A DNA stretch of 64,000 bases from Cellulophaga tyrosinoxydans (lineage in GTDB: Bacteria; Bacteroidota; Bacteroidia; Flavobacteriales; Flavobacteriaceae). Below are positions 1-8,079 of this stretch, one piece after another. Both the position numbers and the translations under genes were made by a program. Under the pieces are notes generated by a model, which was not told the origin of the DNA, ran no database searches, and was given only the letters and a program-made list of their open reading frames with translations. The stretch is from NCBI RefSeq assembly GCF_900176415.1, contig NZ_FWXO01000002.1, forward strand, positions 1 to 64,000, read 5' to 3'. Each line of letters begins with the position of its first letter. Position 1 is the stretch's first letter.

Positions 1-107
1 TTATAAACTATAATTCTCTTGTTAACCTTTGCTCGCGTTTGATTCGATCTCTCTGTAATGGATCTAGGTACTGTTCAGATTCTAAGAAAATTATAGAAGG
101 GTGGGAT

Positions 108-145
108 TTCTATGAAACGATATCATTTTAAATGTATCTAGCCGA
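108..145. repeat. 38-nt direct repeat, copy 1
   Basis: Begins TTCTATGAAACGATATCA and ends GTATCTAGCCGA. It matches the copy at 232-269 at 34 of 38 positions by eye; all differences are A/T swaps in the middle. The two copies bracket a 24-bp palindrome. Role unknown; possible regulator site or remnant of a duplicated element end. Confidence 0.75.
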
Positions 146-190
146 GAACTCGCTATCCCTTCTATTTTAGTTTAATGTTCAGTATCTAAA

Positions 191-214
191 CTACTACTTT
201 TTAAAAAGTAGTAG
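191..214. repeat. Perfect 24-bp palindrome
   Basis: CTACTACTTTTT followed directly by its exact reverse complement, with no loop. As RNA it would form a hairpin, but no U-run follows, so it is not a standard terminator. It lies midway between the two 38-nt direct repeats. Confidence 0.7.
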
Positions 215-231
215 CTCTCTAAAAGTTTTAA

Positions 232-269
232 TTCTATGAAACGATATCAATTAATTTGTATCTAGCCGA
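232..269. repeat. 38-nt direct repeat, copy 2
   Basis: Second copy of the 108-145 repeat, same orientation, 124 nt downstream. The conserved outer blocks (TTCTATGAAACGATATCA and GTATCTAGCCGA) surround a diverged AT-only centre, the pattern expected of a bipartite recognition site or of conserved element ends. Confidence 0.75.
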
Positions 270-415
270 ACCTCCTAATCTCTTAAAAATATACTATCTT
301 CAAACTAAGAAACAAACATACGAGCTAAACCGTTACCACACATTTAAAATCTGCTAATTGTTTACATATAACGAAACTTTTTGTATATTTGCTAACTAAA
401 TGATTTTAGCAAAGA

Positions 416-757
416 ATGATTAAACGATTTGAAACAAAAATACTTGAAGAGGCATTTGAATTTATTGAAAAGCAAAATCTAAAGGCTAGAAAGAAAATAT
501 TTCAAAACATAAGACGTGCGGAACAGCAATCTGACCCAAAGTTCTTTAAAAAATTAACTGACGAAATTTGGGAATTTAGAACCCTATATTCAGGAATTCA
601 ATATCGACTTCTCGCCTTTTGGGATAAAGAAAATAAAACTGAAACACTAGTTTTTGCTACTCACGGGATTATTAAAAAAACAAGTAAAGTAGATAAAAAG
701 GAAATCGATAAAGCTGAGAGGATTAGAAAAACATATTTTAAAAACAAAAAGAAATGA
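416..757 (+). CDS. RelE/HigB-type toxin (phage Gp49-like family)
   Basis: A 113-residue basic protein. The central strand block IWEFRTLYSGIQYRLLAFWD (51-70) and the C-terminal ATHGIIKKTSKV (81-92) followed by a Lys/Arg-rich helix are typical of the Gp49-like branch of the HigB/RelE toxins, which are ribosome-dependent mRNA interferases. The stop overlaps the start of the antitoxin gene by four bases (ATGA), the usual HigBA toxin-first order. An exact TATATTTG box lies 25 nt upstream, without a well-placed -33 element. The pair lies between two repeat ends (320-340 and 1051-1250), suggesting it travels as a cassette. Family assignment is firm; activity is inferred. Confidence 0.88.
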   Translation: MIKRFETKILEEAFEFIEKQNLKARKKIFQNIRRAEQQSDPKFFKKLTDEIWEFRTLYSGIQYRLLAFWDKENKTETLVFATHGIIKKTSKVDKKEIDKAERIRKTYFKNKKK

Positions 758-1041
758 AAAGTTACACTTTAGACCAAGCAGAAGACCTTTTAATTGGAAA
801 AAAGGGAACAGAAGAAAGAGAAGAATACGAGTTTGAGTTAAAACTTGAATTGATTGGAGATATGATAAAAACAGCTCGTAAAAAAAGAAAACTGACTCAA
901 GAACAATTGGGCGAATTAGTCGGAGTTAAAAAAGCTCAAATATCAAGACTTGAAAATAGCACAGGAAATGTGACTTTTGAAACTGTTATGCGAATTTTTA
1001 ATGCATTAGGAGCAAAACTAAATTTGAACCTACAAATGTAA
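754..1041 (+). CDS. HigA-type antitoxin, XRE-family HTH
   Basis: A 95-residue protein with an XRE helix-turn-helix at about 46-69 (KLTQEQLGELVGVKKAQISR) preceded by an acidic, charged N-terminal region that probably contacts the toxin. Known HigA proteins neutralise the toxin and repress their own operon. It is translationally coupled to the toxin by the ATGA overlap. Its stop is only 9 nt before the left arm of the large inverted repeat at 1051, so there is no room for a separate terminator; the repeat itself could form a terminating structure. Confidence 0.9.
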   Translation: MKSYTLDQAEDLLIGKKGTEEREEYEFELKLELIGDMIKTARKKRKLTQEQLGELVGVKKAQISRLENSTGNVTFETVMRIFNALGAKLNLNLQM

Positions 1042-1050
1042 AAAAAACGT

Positions 1051-1250
1051 GTGGCAACAACGTATATAGCTCATAGCTGGTCAGTTGCTTAATCGAGGTT
1101 AAGGCATATTTGGAAAGTCGCCAAATTTTTAAATTTGACGATTTCCAATAAAAAAAGATAAATAGTAAAATTTAAAAATTTGGCTTGTGGCTCAACCGAA
1201 AAATAATCGCTAATTTGCACGCTACGAGCCATATACAAAACCGTTGCCAG
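1051..1250. repeat. 200-bp imperfect inverted repeat, possible mobile-cassette recombination site
   Basis: Left arm 1051-1080 (TGGCAACAACGTATATAGCTCATAGC) pairs with right arm 1221-1250 (GCTACGAGCCATATAC..CCGTTGCCA). Inside it lie a perfect 16-bp inverted repeat (1121-1136 with 1168-1183, CCAAATTTTTAAATTT) and an overlapping hairpin at 1111-1146. The right end resembles 320-340 on the other side of the toxin-antitoxin pair. The layout, a long foldable element directly after a short gene unit, recalls integron attC sites, but the ends (GTTGCCA) do not fit the canonical GTTRRRY, so identity with attC is not claimed. Confidence 0.6.
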
Positions 1251-1804
1251 CAATTGCGGAAACTCACTCAAACTCAAAAAATCTCAATTAAAATCGACTG
1301 ATTTTTTGCCAAACATTACGCTGAGAAACTTACTCGAAATCTGAATTTAAATCCTGCGGAATTTTAGCCAGTTTATGAAAAGATTAAAAAACTGTGTTGC
1401 GGAATTTCACTCAAACAAGATTAAAACCTGAACGAATTAATTGTGGAATTACAACTGTTGAGCTGAAATTCACACTGACGGAGTGACATTGATCGCGGAA
1501 GAATAGCTAAAGAAGTAAAACTGCAGGCAACAAAGAACTGAGATAAAATACAATTCATTTTAAACGACTATTAAACCTTAGTTTTAAGGCTTGCGCTTAC
1601 GGATTTTACAAGAGCAATCATTTTTGTTTACAGTTATTCGTTGCTATTTAACAGCGCTTTATCAATGCCTTTTTTAGAATATTTAGATAGTTTAGAGAAG
1701 TTCCTGTTGCTATTTTAGCCAATTCATGGCACCAAAGATTTTAAATTACAAACCAAGAATTAAATTATTGAAATAGGATAACTTTGATAATTACAGAATA
1801 ATTA
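1251..1804. other. Decayed, gene-free accessory sequence with degenerate repeats
   Basis: No open frame of useful length or recognisable product. A 20-nt motif TTGCGGAAnnTCACTCAAAC occurs at 1254-1273 and 1397-1416 with two mismatches, and shorter TGCGGAA blocks recur near 1355 and 1494. Stops are dense in all frames. It looks like an eroded gene cassette or non-coding remnant between the toxin-antitoxin unit and the transglutaminase gene. Confidence 0.45.
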
Positions 1805-1834
1805 TTGTACTTTATACACAAGTTTAAGAGCAGA

Positions 1835-2482
1835 ATGAAGAGTAATAAACCCTATTTACAGAATTCGTACTATTTTGATTTTGAAAGTGATATCATACAA
1901 GATTTAATCGCAGAATACAATGCCGACTCCTTGTCTTCAAAAGAAAAGGCAATTGGTATATATACTAAAATTCGTGATGGTTGGAAATATGATCCCTATA
2001 GTATAAGTCTATCCAAAGTAAACTTTCGGGCTAGTAGTATTGCATCAAAAAACTCAGGCAATTGTGTAGAAAAATCAATTTTATTAATTGCTTGTTTACG
2101 TGCTATAAATATTCCCGCCAGATTGCATTTAGGAAAGGTAAAAAATCATTTAGCAGTTGAAAAATTAGTAGAGAAATTTGGTTCCAATGAGCTTACACCT
2201 CACGGAATGGTTAATGTTTTTATTAATAATGAATGGCTAAAAATGTCTCCTGCATTTAATGCAACATTATGTGAAAAATTTAACGTTGCGCCATTAGATT
2301 TTGATGGTGAAAATAGTTCATATTTACAGCAATTTACTAGTGATGGAAATCGGTTTATGGAATACACAGATGACTATGGTTATTTTAAAGATGTACCCTT
2401 AACTTTTATGGAGAATAAACTTAAAGAACATTACCCTCATATTTTTGATACAGCGAATGATGTTACTGAGTTTAAGCTTTAG
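1835..2482 (+). CDS. Transglutaminase-like cysteine-fold protein
   Basis: Resembles the transglutaminase/cysteine-protease fold: a Cys in SGNCVEKSILLIACLRAINIPARL (the block ACLRAINIPARL is the family hallmark) and a His in TPHGMVNVFINNEWLKM. At the third catalytic position, usually Asp in a DP pair, the sequence reads SP, so catalysis is uncertain. Length is 215 residues from the ATG at 1835; a TTG at 1805 in the same frame would add 10 residues, but nothing favours it. No signal peptide, so probably cytoplasmic. Next to the repeat-rich accessory stretch; the target is unknown. Confidence 0.65.
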   Translation: MKSNKPYLQNSYYFDFESDIIQDLIAEYNADSLSSKEKAIGIYTKIRDGWKYDPYSISLSKVNFRASSIASKNSGNCVEKSILLIACLRAINIPARLHLGKVKNHLAVEKLVEKFGSNELTPHGMVNVFINNEWLKMSPAFNATLCEKFNVAPLDFDGENSSYLQQFTSDGNRFMEYTDDYGYFKDVPLTFMENKLKEHYPHIFDTANDVTEFKL

Positions 2483-2543
2483 TTTAAAGTCACTTGTAAA
2501 TAATGAATTCTTAGCGTGTTAAAAAAAAACAACAGTATGTGTC

Positions 2544-3077
2544 ATGAAAAACGATTTTCAATTAATAAGGTTGGCAGCTACAGATCAAGCAGAATTAGTT
2601 GCTCTAAGTATTAAAACCTTTTCCGATGCCTTTAAACATCAAAATACTACTGAAAATTTTAATGTTTATATCCATACAGCGTTAACTAGTGAAAAATTAA
2701 CACAAGAACTGAATAATCCAAATTCGGAGTTTTATTTTGCCAAAATCAATAATGAAACCATTGGCTATGTAAAACTTAATTTTAATGAAGCACAATCGGA
2801 TCTAAAGGAGAAAAAAGGAATGGAATTGGAACGCATTTATGTGTTACAAGATTTTCAAGGCAATAACTTAGGAAAAAGACTTTTAGATTTCACTATAACT
2901 CAAGCAAAACAAAGAAAACTCACTTATGTTTGGCTAGGAGTTTGGGATAAAAACCTTCGTGCCATTGATTTTTATAAAAGGAATGGTTTTATAATTAGTG
3001 GATCACATCCGTTCTACTTGGGGAGTGATTGTCAAACCGATTTAATCATGAAGTTAGAAATTTCAGAACATAAATAA
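2544..3077 (+). CDS. GNAT-family N-acetyltransferase
   Basis: A 177-residue protein with a complete GNAT core: the acetyl-CoA loop is in LERIYVLQDFQGNNLGKRLL (V-x-x-x-x-Q-G-x-x-L-G-K pattern) followed by KNLRAIDFYKRNGF, the C-terminal helix and strand motif of the family. It most resembles PaiA/spermidine-type or unassigned GNATs in length and layout; the substrate cannot be read from the sequence. It starts 61 nt after the transglutaminase-like gene, same strand, so the two may be cotranscribed. Confidence 0.85.
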   Translation: MKNDFQLIRLAATDQAELVALSIKTFSDAFKHQNTTENFNVYIHTALTSEKLTQELNNPNSEFYFAKINNETIGYVKLNFNEAQSDLKEKKGMELERIYVLQDFQGNNLGKRLLDFTITQAKQRKLTYVWLGVWDKNLRAIDFYKRNGFIISGSHPFYLGSDCQTDLIMKLEISEHK

Positions 3078-3177
3078 GGTAGTACGTTCCTGCTTAAAAA
3101 TTAAAACTAAATTAAAAAGGATAAAACCTTATGCTTTTGCTAAATTCGCCACAAATACGCTAAAAGTATTTATTACT

Positions 3178-3504
3178 ATGGATCAACAAGAATTTTTAGA
3201 GCAGAAGGTATTTGTAGATTTCAAAAATTTGAATGAAAACTATGAGAATGATAAAATTCATCAGTTTTCAGAACAAGATTTTGAGTCTGTTTTACAAAAA
3301 GTAGCATATTTTGGTATTGGCGTTTATACTATTGAAGCATTTTTAAATGGTGTTTCTTATGGAGTTTCTAATCATGAGTCGCATCATAAAAAAGCAACAG
3401 ACGCTAATTGGTATAAAAAAGCATTTCTTAATTTTAAGAAAGGAGAATCTGGCTTAGTATATTCGGCTACTTATAAGGTTTCTAATAAACTTTTAGCTAG
3501 ATAA
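3178..3504 (+). CDS. Small conserved-type protein of unknown function
   Basis: A 108-residue soluble protein, not recognised. It has an acidic N-terminal half, a hydrophobic centre (VAYFGIGVYTIEAFLNGVSYGVS) too polar for a membrane span, and a basic C-terminus. No signal peptide or known motif is visible. Codon use resembles its neighbours. It lies 100 nt after the acetyltransferase and 70 nt before the next orphan gene, all on the plus strand. Confidence 0.6.
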   Translation: MDQQEFLEQKVFVDFKNLNENYENDKIHQFSEQDFESVLQKVAYFGIGVYTIEAFLNGVSYGVSNHESHHKKATDANWYKKAFLNFKKGESGLVYSATYKVSNKLLAR

Positions 3505-3574
3505 TTTTCAATTAAATACTTTTTCAAAAAAAACTTCGTTTTAAAACCATTAACAAAAATTAACCAAGCATACC

Positions 3575-4093
3575 ATGAACGGAGAACAAATTTTACAAGC
3601 TTTTGCCTATTTATTACCATCAGTAGTTACAGGTGTTGTTGCCTTTTATTTTTTTAAAATGCATACTAAAAATGAAGAAGGTAGAAGGAGATTTATGTTG
3701 CAAAAAGATACTCAAAAGCACACTTTACCTATAAGATTACAGGCCTACGAACGTATGGCATTATTTTTAGAGCGTATTTCTATTCCTAGTTTAGTAGTAC
3801 GCGTAGCTCCAAAATCTAACAATAAAAGTGATTATGAAGCACTATTGGTTAAAAGTATTGAAAACGAATTTGATCATAATCTTACACAACAAATCTATAT
3901 TACTGATGAATGTTGGAATATAATTAAAGCTGCTAAAAGTGCTACTATACAATCTATACGAAAAGCTGCTTTAAGTGATTCTGAATCTGCAGATAAATTA
4001 AGAGAAGATGTATTGAATGATACTATGGATAAATCTTCGCCATCTGCAACAGCGTTGGCATTTGTAAAAAAGGAGATTAGTAATTTATGGTAA
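3575..4093 (+). CDS. Membrane-anchored protein of unknown function
   Basis: A 172-residue protein with one N-terminal membrane span (about 6-27, ILQAFAYLLPSVVTGVVAFYFF) followed by a positively charged stretch (KMHTKNEEGRRRF), placing the rest in the cytoplasm. The soluble part is helical and contains LPIRLQAYERMALFLERI, a pattern I associate with a conserved Bacteroidota family of unknown role. It ends 8 nt before the convergent patatin gene stop. Confidence 0.7.
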   Translation: MNGEQILQAFAYLLPSVVTGVVAFYFFKMHTKNEEGRRRFMLQKDTQKHTLPIRLQAYERMALFLERISIPSLVVRVAPKSNNKSDYEALLVKSIENEFDHNLTQQIYITDECWNIIKAAKSATIQSIRKAALSDSESADKLREDVLNDTMDKSSPSATALAFVKKEISNLW

Positions 4094-4101
4094 TTTAGTG
4101 A

Positions 4102-4989
4102 TTAGACAGTTTTAAACTTTTCTTCCGCATAACTAAAACCTTGCAGCCACCATTGATGCATTAATTTTTTATTAAAAACAAGGGAGTTTTCGGTAAGTTT
4201 TGTTGGTGTATAGTAGAGATTAAGTTTTACATTGTTGTGTTTTGCGGCTAATACACCCTCAGATACATCATGGTATTCTATTTGATCTAGCACAAAACCA
4301 TAAATACTAAGCATTAAGGAAAAAGGGTTTTTGCCTAGTACTTTGTTTTCATTTAAATTTTCAGATTCTAAGATTATTGCATCTATTTCTGTTGCACCAC
4401 GGCGTATGGCTTCGCGAATAGGTACAACGCAACCTAAACCACCGTCACCATATTCAAAACCGTCTCTTTTTACTAATGACATAAATGGAATATAGTTACA
4501 AGAGATCCAGATCCAATCGCAGAATTCATCATATGAAAATTCGCTTAACTCCTTATACTCTACTCTATTTTTAGATAAATTAGAAACGGTAACTACAACT
4601 TTTTTATGTGATCTTTTGATTTCCATAAATTCTTCAACTGAAAAATTTTTACGAATGGTTCGGCGTAAAGCACCACTTTCTCCAAAAGTTCTTTTTCGCT
4701 TTAAAAATTGCAGAAGCGTAGTAAAATAATTTATTGTCACAAACTCCCTACCTTCTCTTCTTTTTACAACAAAAGGGTTAAGACTAAATATAGATAACTG
4801 ATTTACATTGGTATAGATATCGTATAATTTGCCAACATTATTTAATGCTAATTGAGGAATTAGTAGACTCCCAGTAGAGGTACCCAAGAATAAATCATAT
4901 TCTTTTTTCTTTATTTCCATTAAATATTGAGCAACACCTCCTGCGAAGGCGCCTTTACTCCCACCACCACTAATAACTAACGCTTTCAA
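4102..4989 (-). CDS. Patatin-like phospholipase (paralogue A)
   Basis: A 295-residue patatin-domain lipid acyl hydrolase. Visible are the oxyanion-hole loop GGGSKGAF (8-15), the nucleophile elbow GTSTG with Ser38, and the catalytic Asp182 in GDGGLG. No signal peptide, so it is expected to be cytosolic or peripheral. It lies 14 nt downstream of a close paralogue on the same strand; the two align over their full length, including identical blocks KYDxFxGTSTGSLL and CNYxPFMSL. Patatins hydrolyse phospholipids or neutral lipids; the substrate here is unknown. The pair looks like an old tandem duplication. Confidence 0.88.
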   Translation of the reverse strand: MKALVISGGGSKGAFAGGVAQYLMEIKKKEYDLFLGTSTGSLLIPQLALNNVGKLYDIYTNVNQLSIFSLNPFVVKRREGREFVTINYFTTLLQFLKRKRTFGESGALRRTIRKNFSVEEFMEIKRSHKKVVVTVSNLSKNRVEYKELSEFSYDEFCDWIWISCNYIPFMSLVKRDGFEYGDGGLGCVVPIREAIRRGATEIDAIILESENLNENKVLGKNPFSLMLSIYGFVLDQIEYHDVSEGVLAAKHNNVKLNLYYTPTKLTENSLVFNKKLMHQWWLQGFSYAEEKFKTV

Positions 4990-5003
4990 TCTAAAATTTG
5001 GTT

Positions 5004-5918
5004 TTAATTGGTTATAATTGGTTCAATTTGACTACTTTCTGCACTTTTAAATTTAGCATAATTAAAGCCACTCTCCCACCAGGCTGTCATTTTTTCCTTT
5101 TCAAAAATAAGCGAATTCGTAGTTAAAACTATAGGGGTATAATAGAAATTAATAATCGCATTGTTATGATTTGCTACAAATTTACCTATTCGAATATTTT
5201 GATGCTCTATACGGTCGAGCATAAAGGCAAACATATTGGTAAGTAATGAGAACACATTTTTTGATGGTAACCTATTTAAATGCGTAACCTCAGTTTGCAA
5301 AATTATGGTATCTACAGTTGTAGCGCCTCTTCTAATAGCCTCTTCAATGGGCACCATAGTACCCAGACCTCCATCCGCATATTCGCAACCATCTTTTCTG
5401 ATTAATGACATGAATGGTGTGTAGTTACAAGAAATCCATATCCATTCGCAAAATTCATCATAGGTAAAATCATTGATAGATTTATATTCTACTTGATTTA
5501 ATGATAAATTAGATACCGTAACTACAATATCTTTTGGTCCGTTTTTTAAAGTATTAAACTCTTCTTCTGTAACAGATTTTTTTATCAGCTTTAATAAATT
5601 ATGACTTTCACCAAAGGTTTTGCTACCTCTCCAAAAATTTTTTAAAACATTTAAATGATGAATGCCTATGGTTTCAATTCCATGTTTTTTATGAATGACA
5701 AAGGGGCAATTGCTAAAAATATCTTCTTGATTTACGGTGGTATAAATTTGTTTAATTTTTTCAATTTTTTGAAGCGCTAAATGCGAAATTAAAAGACTAC
5801 CGGTTGATGTGCCTATAAACATATCATATTTATGATGCGCTTCTTCCATAAGGTATTGCGCAACGCCACCTGCGAATGCACCTTTACTGCCACCTCCTGA
5901 AATTACTAAAGCTCTCAT
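5004..5918 (-). CDS. Patatin-like phospholipase (paralogue B)
   Basis: A 304-residue patatin domain with GGGSKGAF (8-15), GTSTG with Ser38, and Asp182 in ADGGLG, all matching the family Ser-Asp dyad. It is the upstream member of the tandem pair and follows the aminopeptidase stop by 4 nt, so aminopeptidase and both patatins probably form one leftward operon. The C-terminal tail is longer and more acidic than in its paralogue. Function is known only at the level of lipid acyl hydrolase. Confidence 0.88.
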   Translation of the reverse strand: MRALVISGGGSKGAFAGGVAQYLMEEAHHKYDMFIGTSTGSLLISHLALQKIEKIKQIYTTVNQEDIFSNCPFVIHKKHGIETIGIHHLNVLKNFWRGSKTFGESHNLLKLIKKSVTEEEFNTLKNGPKDIVVTVSNLSLNQVEYKSINDFTYDEFCEWIWISCNYTPFMSLIRKDGCEYADGGLGTMVPIEEAIRRGATTVDTIILQTEVTHLNRLPSKNVFSLLTNMFAFMLDRIEHQNIRIGKFVANHNNAIINFYYTPIVLTTNSLIFEKEKMTAWWESGFNYAKFKSAESSQIEPIITN

Positions 5919-5922
5919 ACTA

Positions 5923-8025
5923 TTATAATTTACTCTTTATATAACGCTGTTCTTCACTATTTAGCATAGGTAACAATGCCGTAATTCTGTTTTTATAATC
6001 CTCATCCTTCAAAACATCATCTATTAAAGCTCGTGCAAATTTTTTGAATTGCCAACTGTGATGCATTGAAGCATTAATAAGGTTTTTTAAATGTTCATCG
6101 GTTAAACCTAAAGTTTGATGCAAATAAAGCAAAGCTTTTTGACGAATCTCAGGACTATATGTAGGACTTGTATAACTCCCCAATTCATCAAAATACTCTT
6201 TAGTTTTAAGACTATTATAATTTTCCGTAACTAATGCTAAAGTTAACCATAATAATCGCACATTATAATCTGGTAAGCCTATGATGTCTTTAGTGGTTTC
6301 CATATATTTTTTTCGATCCTCTGGAAAATTGTACCAGAGTTTCAATAAGGCATTTTCAATAGTGACATAACTATTATCATTCATTAAAGTCTCAAATTGG
6401 CTTTTTAAATGCTGAGGGATTTTGGTGGTGTTTATAATTAAACCCTGTCTAGTTAATACATCATCCGAGGCTAAAACTTGTTTAAATACAGTATCTGAAA
6501 GCTGTTCTTGTGGGGTAGTTTGTATTATTTGTTTTCTTAAAGCGCTAGATGATGTTTCTAGGAATGTTTTTGTAAAGATTTCTTTTTTAGAATGGTCATT
6601 GGAATTTGAATCTAATTGCGCTTTAAGCTGATAATAGCTCGCCAAACTTATGGCCTTGGCACTTAAAAATTCCTTCACATTTTCTATCGGAAACTCTTTA
6701 TTCGTTAACCATTCCGATTGATAATTTGCTAATGACTTTTCACTAGCCTTTTCCATTTCAATTATAAAATCTTTAATAGTAACGTTTTTAAACTTATAGT
6801 TTTCTAAGTACGTTTTTATTCCATTTTTAAAGGCCTTATCCCCTATTTCATTTCTTAGCATTACTAATGCCCATGCTCCTTTTTCATAAAAGGTTAAACT
6901 ACTAGCCTTATCGTTTTGCAATGCTTCGCCTTGTCCATTTTCCGCTGCTAATTTTAATTGTTCGGCAGAATCAAATAACTTCCAATAAAAATAATCATCA
7001 CCAAAAATTTCTTTTTCAGCTAGCAAAGCATAATAGGTTGCAAAACCTTCATGAAGCCAATGACTATTTCCATCGACTTCCGTTACCAAATTTCCAAACC
7101 ATTGATGGGCTAATTCATGTGCATTTACATTCACGTAATTTTTATCAATAAACGCAGTAGAATCTATCATATAGGCATCTGAAAATATGGTTGCGCCTGT
7201 GTTTTCCATTCCAGCATATAGAAAATCTTTTACAGGTATTTGTTTGTAATTTTGCCAAGGATAAGCTACACCAATTTCATCTTCTAGAAAATCGAAAATT
7301 TGCTTAGTATATCGGTAAGTTGGCTCCACTTTTAAACTGTCCTCAGGATAAAAGTATAAGTTTAAAGGAATTTGACTTGTGCTTGTTTGTGCTACTGTCT
7401 TATAGTTACCAATAGCAAATGCTACTAAATAACTACTCATAGGATTTTGCATGTCAAATGTCCATTTTTGCAAATTAGCCTGCTGCTTTTCCGTTTTTAC
7501 TAGGGTGCCATTGGAGATTACTTCGTACTTTTCATCAAAAATAATGCTCATATCAAACTCGACTTTTTCAGTCATATCATCAAAACTTGGCAGCCAATAA
7601 CTGGTATATTTCCCCTGTCCTTGTGTCCAAATTTGGTTTTGTCCATGCTCAGTTGCAGCATCCCAACCAATAAAATAGACCGTTTGTTTTGGAATGGTTG
7701 TATAATTTAAAGTGAGCGAATATTTCTCACCTTTTTTAAACTTTTTAGCTATAATTATACGCTCATTGGTAGTATGGTATTTTACCTTTTTAGCGTTAAG
7801 TTTCACTGCCTTGAAACTCATGTTTTTGGCATCTAAAAACACAGAATCAACTGCATTTAAAACCTCAAATTCATAAACTACAGTACCAATAATTTTTTTC
7901 GTAGTTGGTTGTATTTCAATTAAAATAGAACCTTTTAAAAAATCAACCTTATCTTGAGTTTGCGCAAGAACTGTGGCTATAAATAGACTATAAAATAATA
8001 GGGTAAGGCGTATTTTCTGCATCAT
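5923..8025 (-). CDS. Secreted M1-family zinc aminopeptidase
   Basis: A 700-residue gluzincin metallopeptidase. The zinc site is HELAHQW with the third ligand Glu in HWLHEGF, 19 residues on; the substrate-binding GAMEN loop appears as YAGMENTG. The ATG at 8025 (MMQKIRL) gives a clean signal peptide ending near VLA-QTQ; a start 9 codons upstream spoils it. The HEAT-like C-terminal helical domain is present. It would trim N-terminal residues from peptides in the periplasm or outside. First gene of an apparent operon with the two patatins. Confidence 0.9.
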   Translation of the reverse strand: MMQKIRLTLLFYSLFIATVLAQTQDKVDFLKGSILIEIQPTTKKIIGTVVYEFEVLNAVDSVFLDAKNMSFKAVKLNAKKVKYHTTNERIIIAKKFKKGEKYSLTLNYTTIPKQTVYFIGWDAATEHGQNQIWTQGQGKYTSYWLPSFDDMTEKVEFDMSIIFDEKYEVISNGTLVKTEKQQANLQKWTFDMQNPMSSYLVAFAIGNYKTVAQTSTSQIPLNLYFYPEDSLKVEPTYRYTKQIFDFLEDEIGVAYPWQNYKQIPVKDFLYAGMENTGATIFSDAYMIDSTAFIDKNYVNVNAHELAHQWFGNLVTEVDGNSHWLHEGFATYYALLAEKEIFGDDYFYWKLFDSAEQLKLAAENGQGEALQNDKASSLTFYEKGAWALVMLRNEIGDKAFKNGIKTYLENYKFKNVTIKDFIIEMEKASEKSLANYQSEWLTNKEFPIENVKEFLSAKAISLASYYQLKAQLDSNSNDHSKKEIFTKTFLETSSSALRKQIIQTTPQEQLSDTVFKQVLASDDVLTRQGLIINTTKIPQHLKSQFETLMNDNSYVTIENALLKLWYNFPEDRKKYMETTKDIIGLPDYNVRLLWLTLALVTENYNSLKTKEYFDELGSYTSPTYSPEIRQKALLYLHQTLGLTDEHLKNLINASMHHSWQFKKFARALIDDVLKDEDYKNRITALLPMLNSEEQRYIKSKL

Positions 8026-8079
8026 ATCACAAATATAATCGTTCGGATACAATTATGATACCATGATTTTAGACTTGTT

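Larger units (their letters stand above)
1..415. other. Gene-free left end with repeats and a palindrome
   Basis: No credible coding region is visible here. The stretch holds a pair of 38-nt direct repeats (108-145 and 232-269), a perfect 24-bp palindrome between them (191-214), and near its right edge (320-340) a sequence reading ACGAGC..AAACCGTTACCA that resembles the right arm of the large inverted repeat at 1221-1250. A loosely complementary left arm may lie near 18-34. An exact TAnnTTTG box (TATATTTG, 384-391) precedes the toxin gene. Confidence 0.6.

Noticed and set aside
400-423. Short upstream ORF (MILAKND) before the toxin start
   Set aside because: Seven codons out of frame with the toxin; probably chance, with no regulatory hallmark.
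1051-1250. Canonical integron attC site
   Set aside because: Arms and layout are suggestive, but the end heptamer GTTGCCA does not match GTTRRRY, and no integrase is in the window.
1089-1277. Minus-strand 62-codon ORF inside the large inverted repeat
   Set aside because: It lies entirely within the repeat element, has no recognisable motif, and its composition reflects the AT-rich stems rather than coding sequence.
5236-5424. Plus-strand 62-codon ORF over the second patatin
   Set aside because: Antisense shadow of a conserved coding region.
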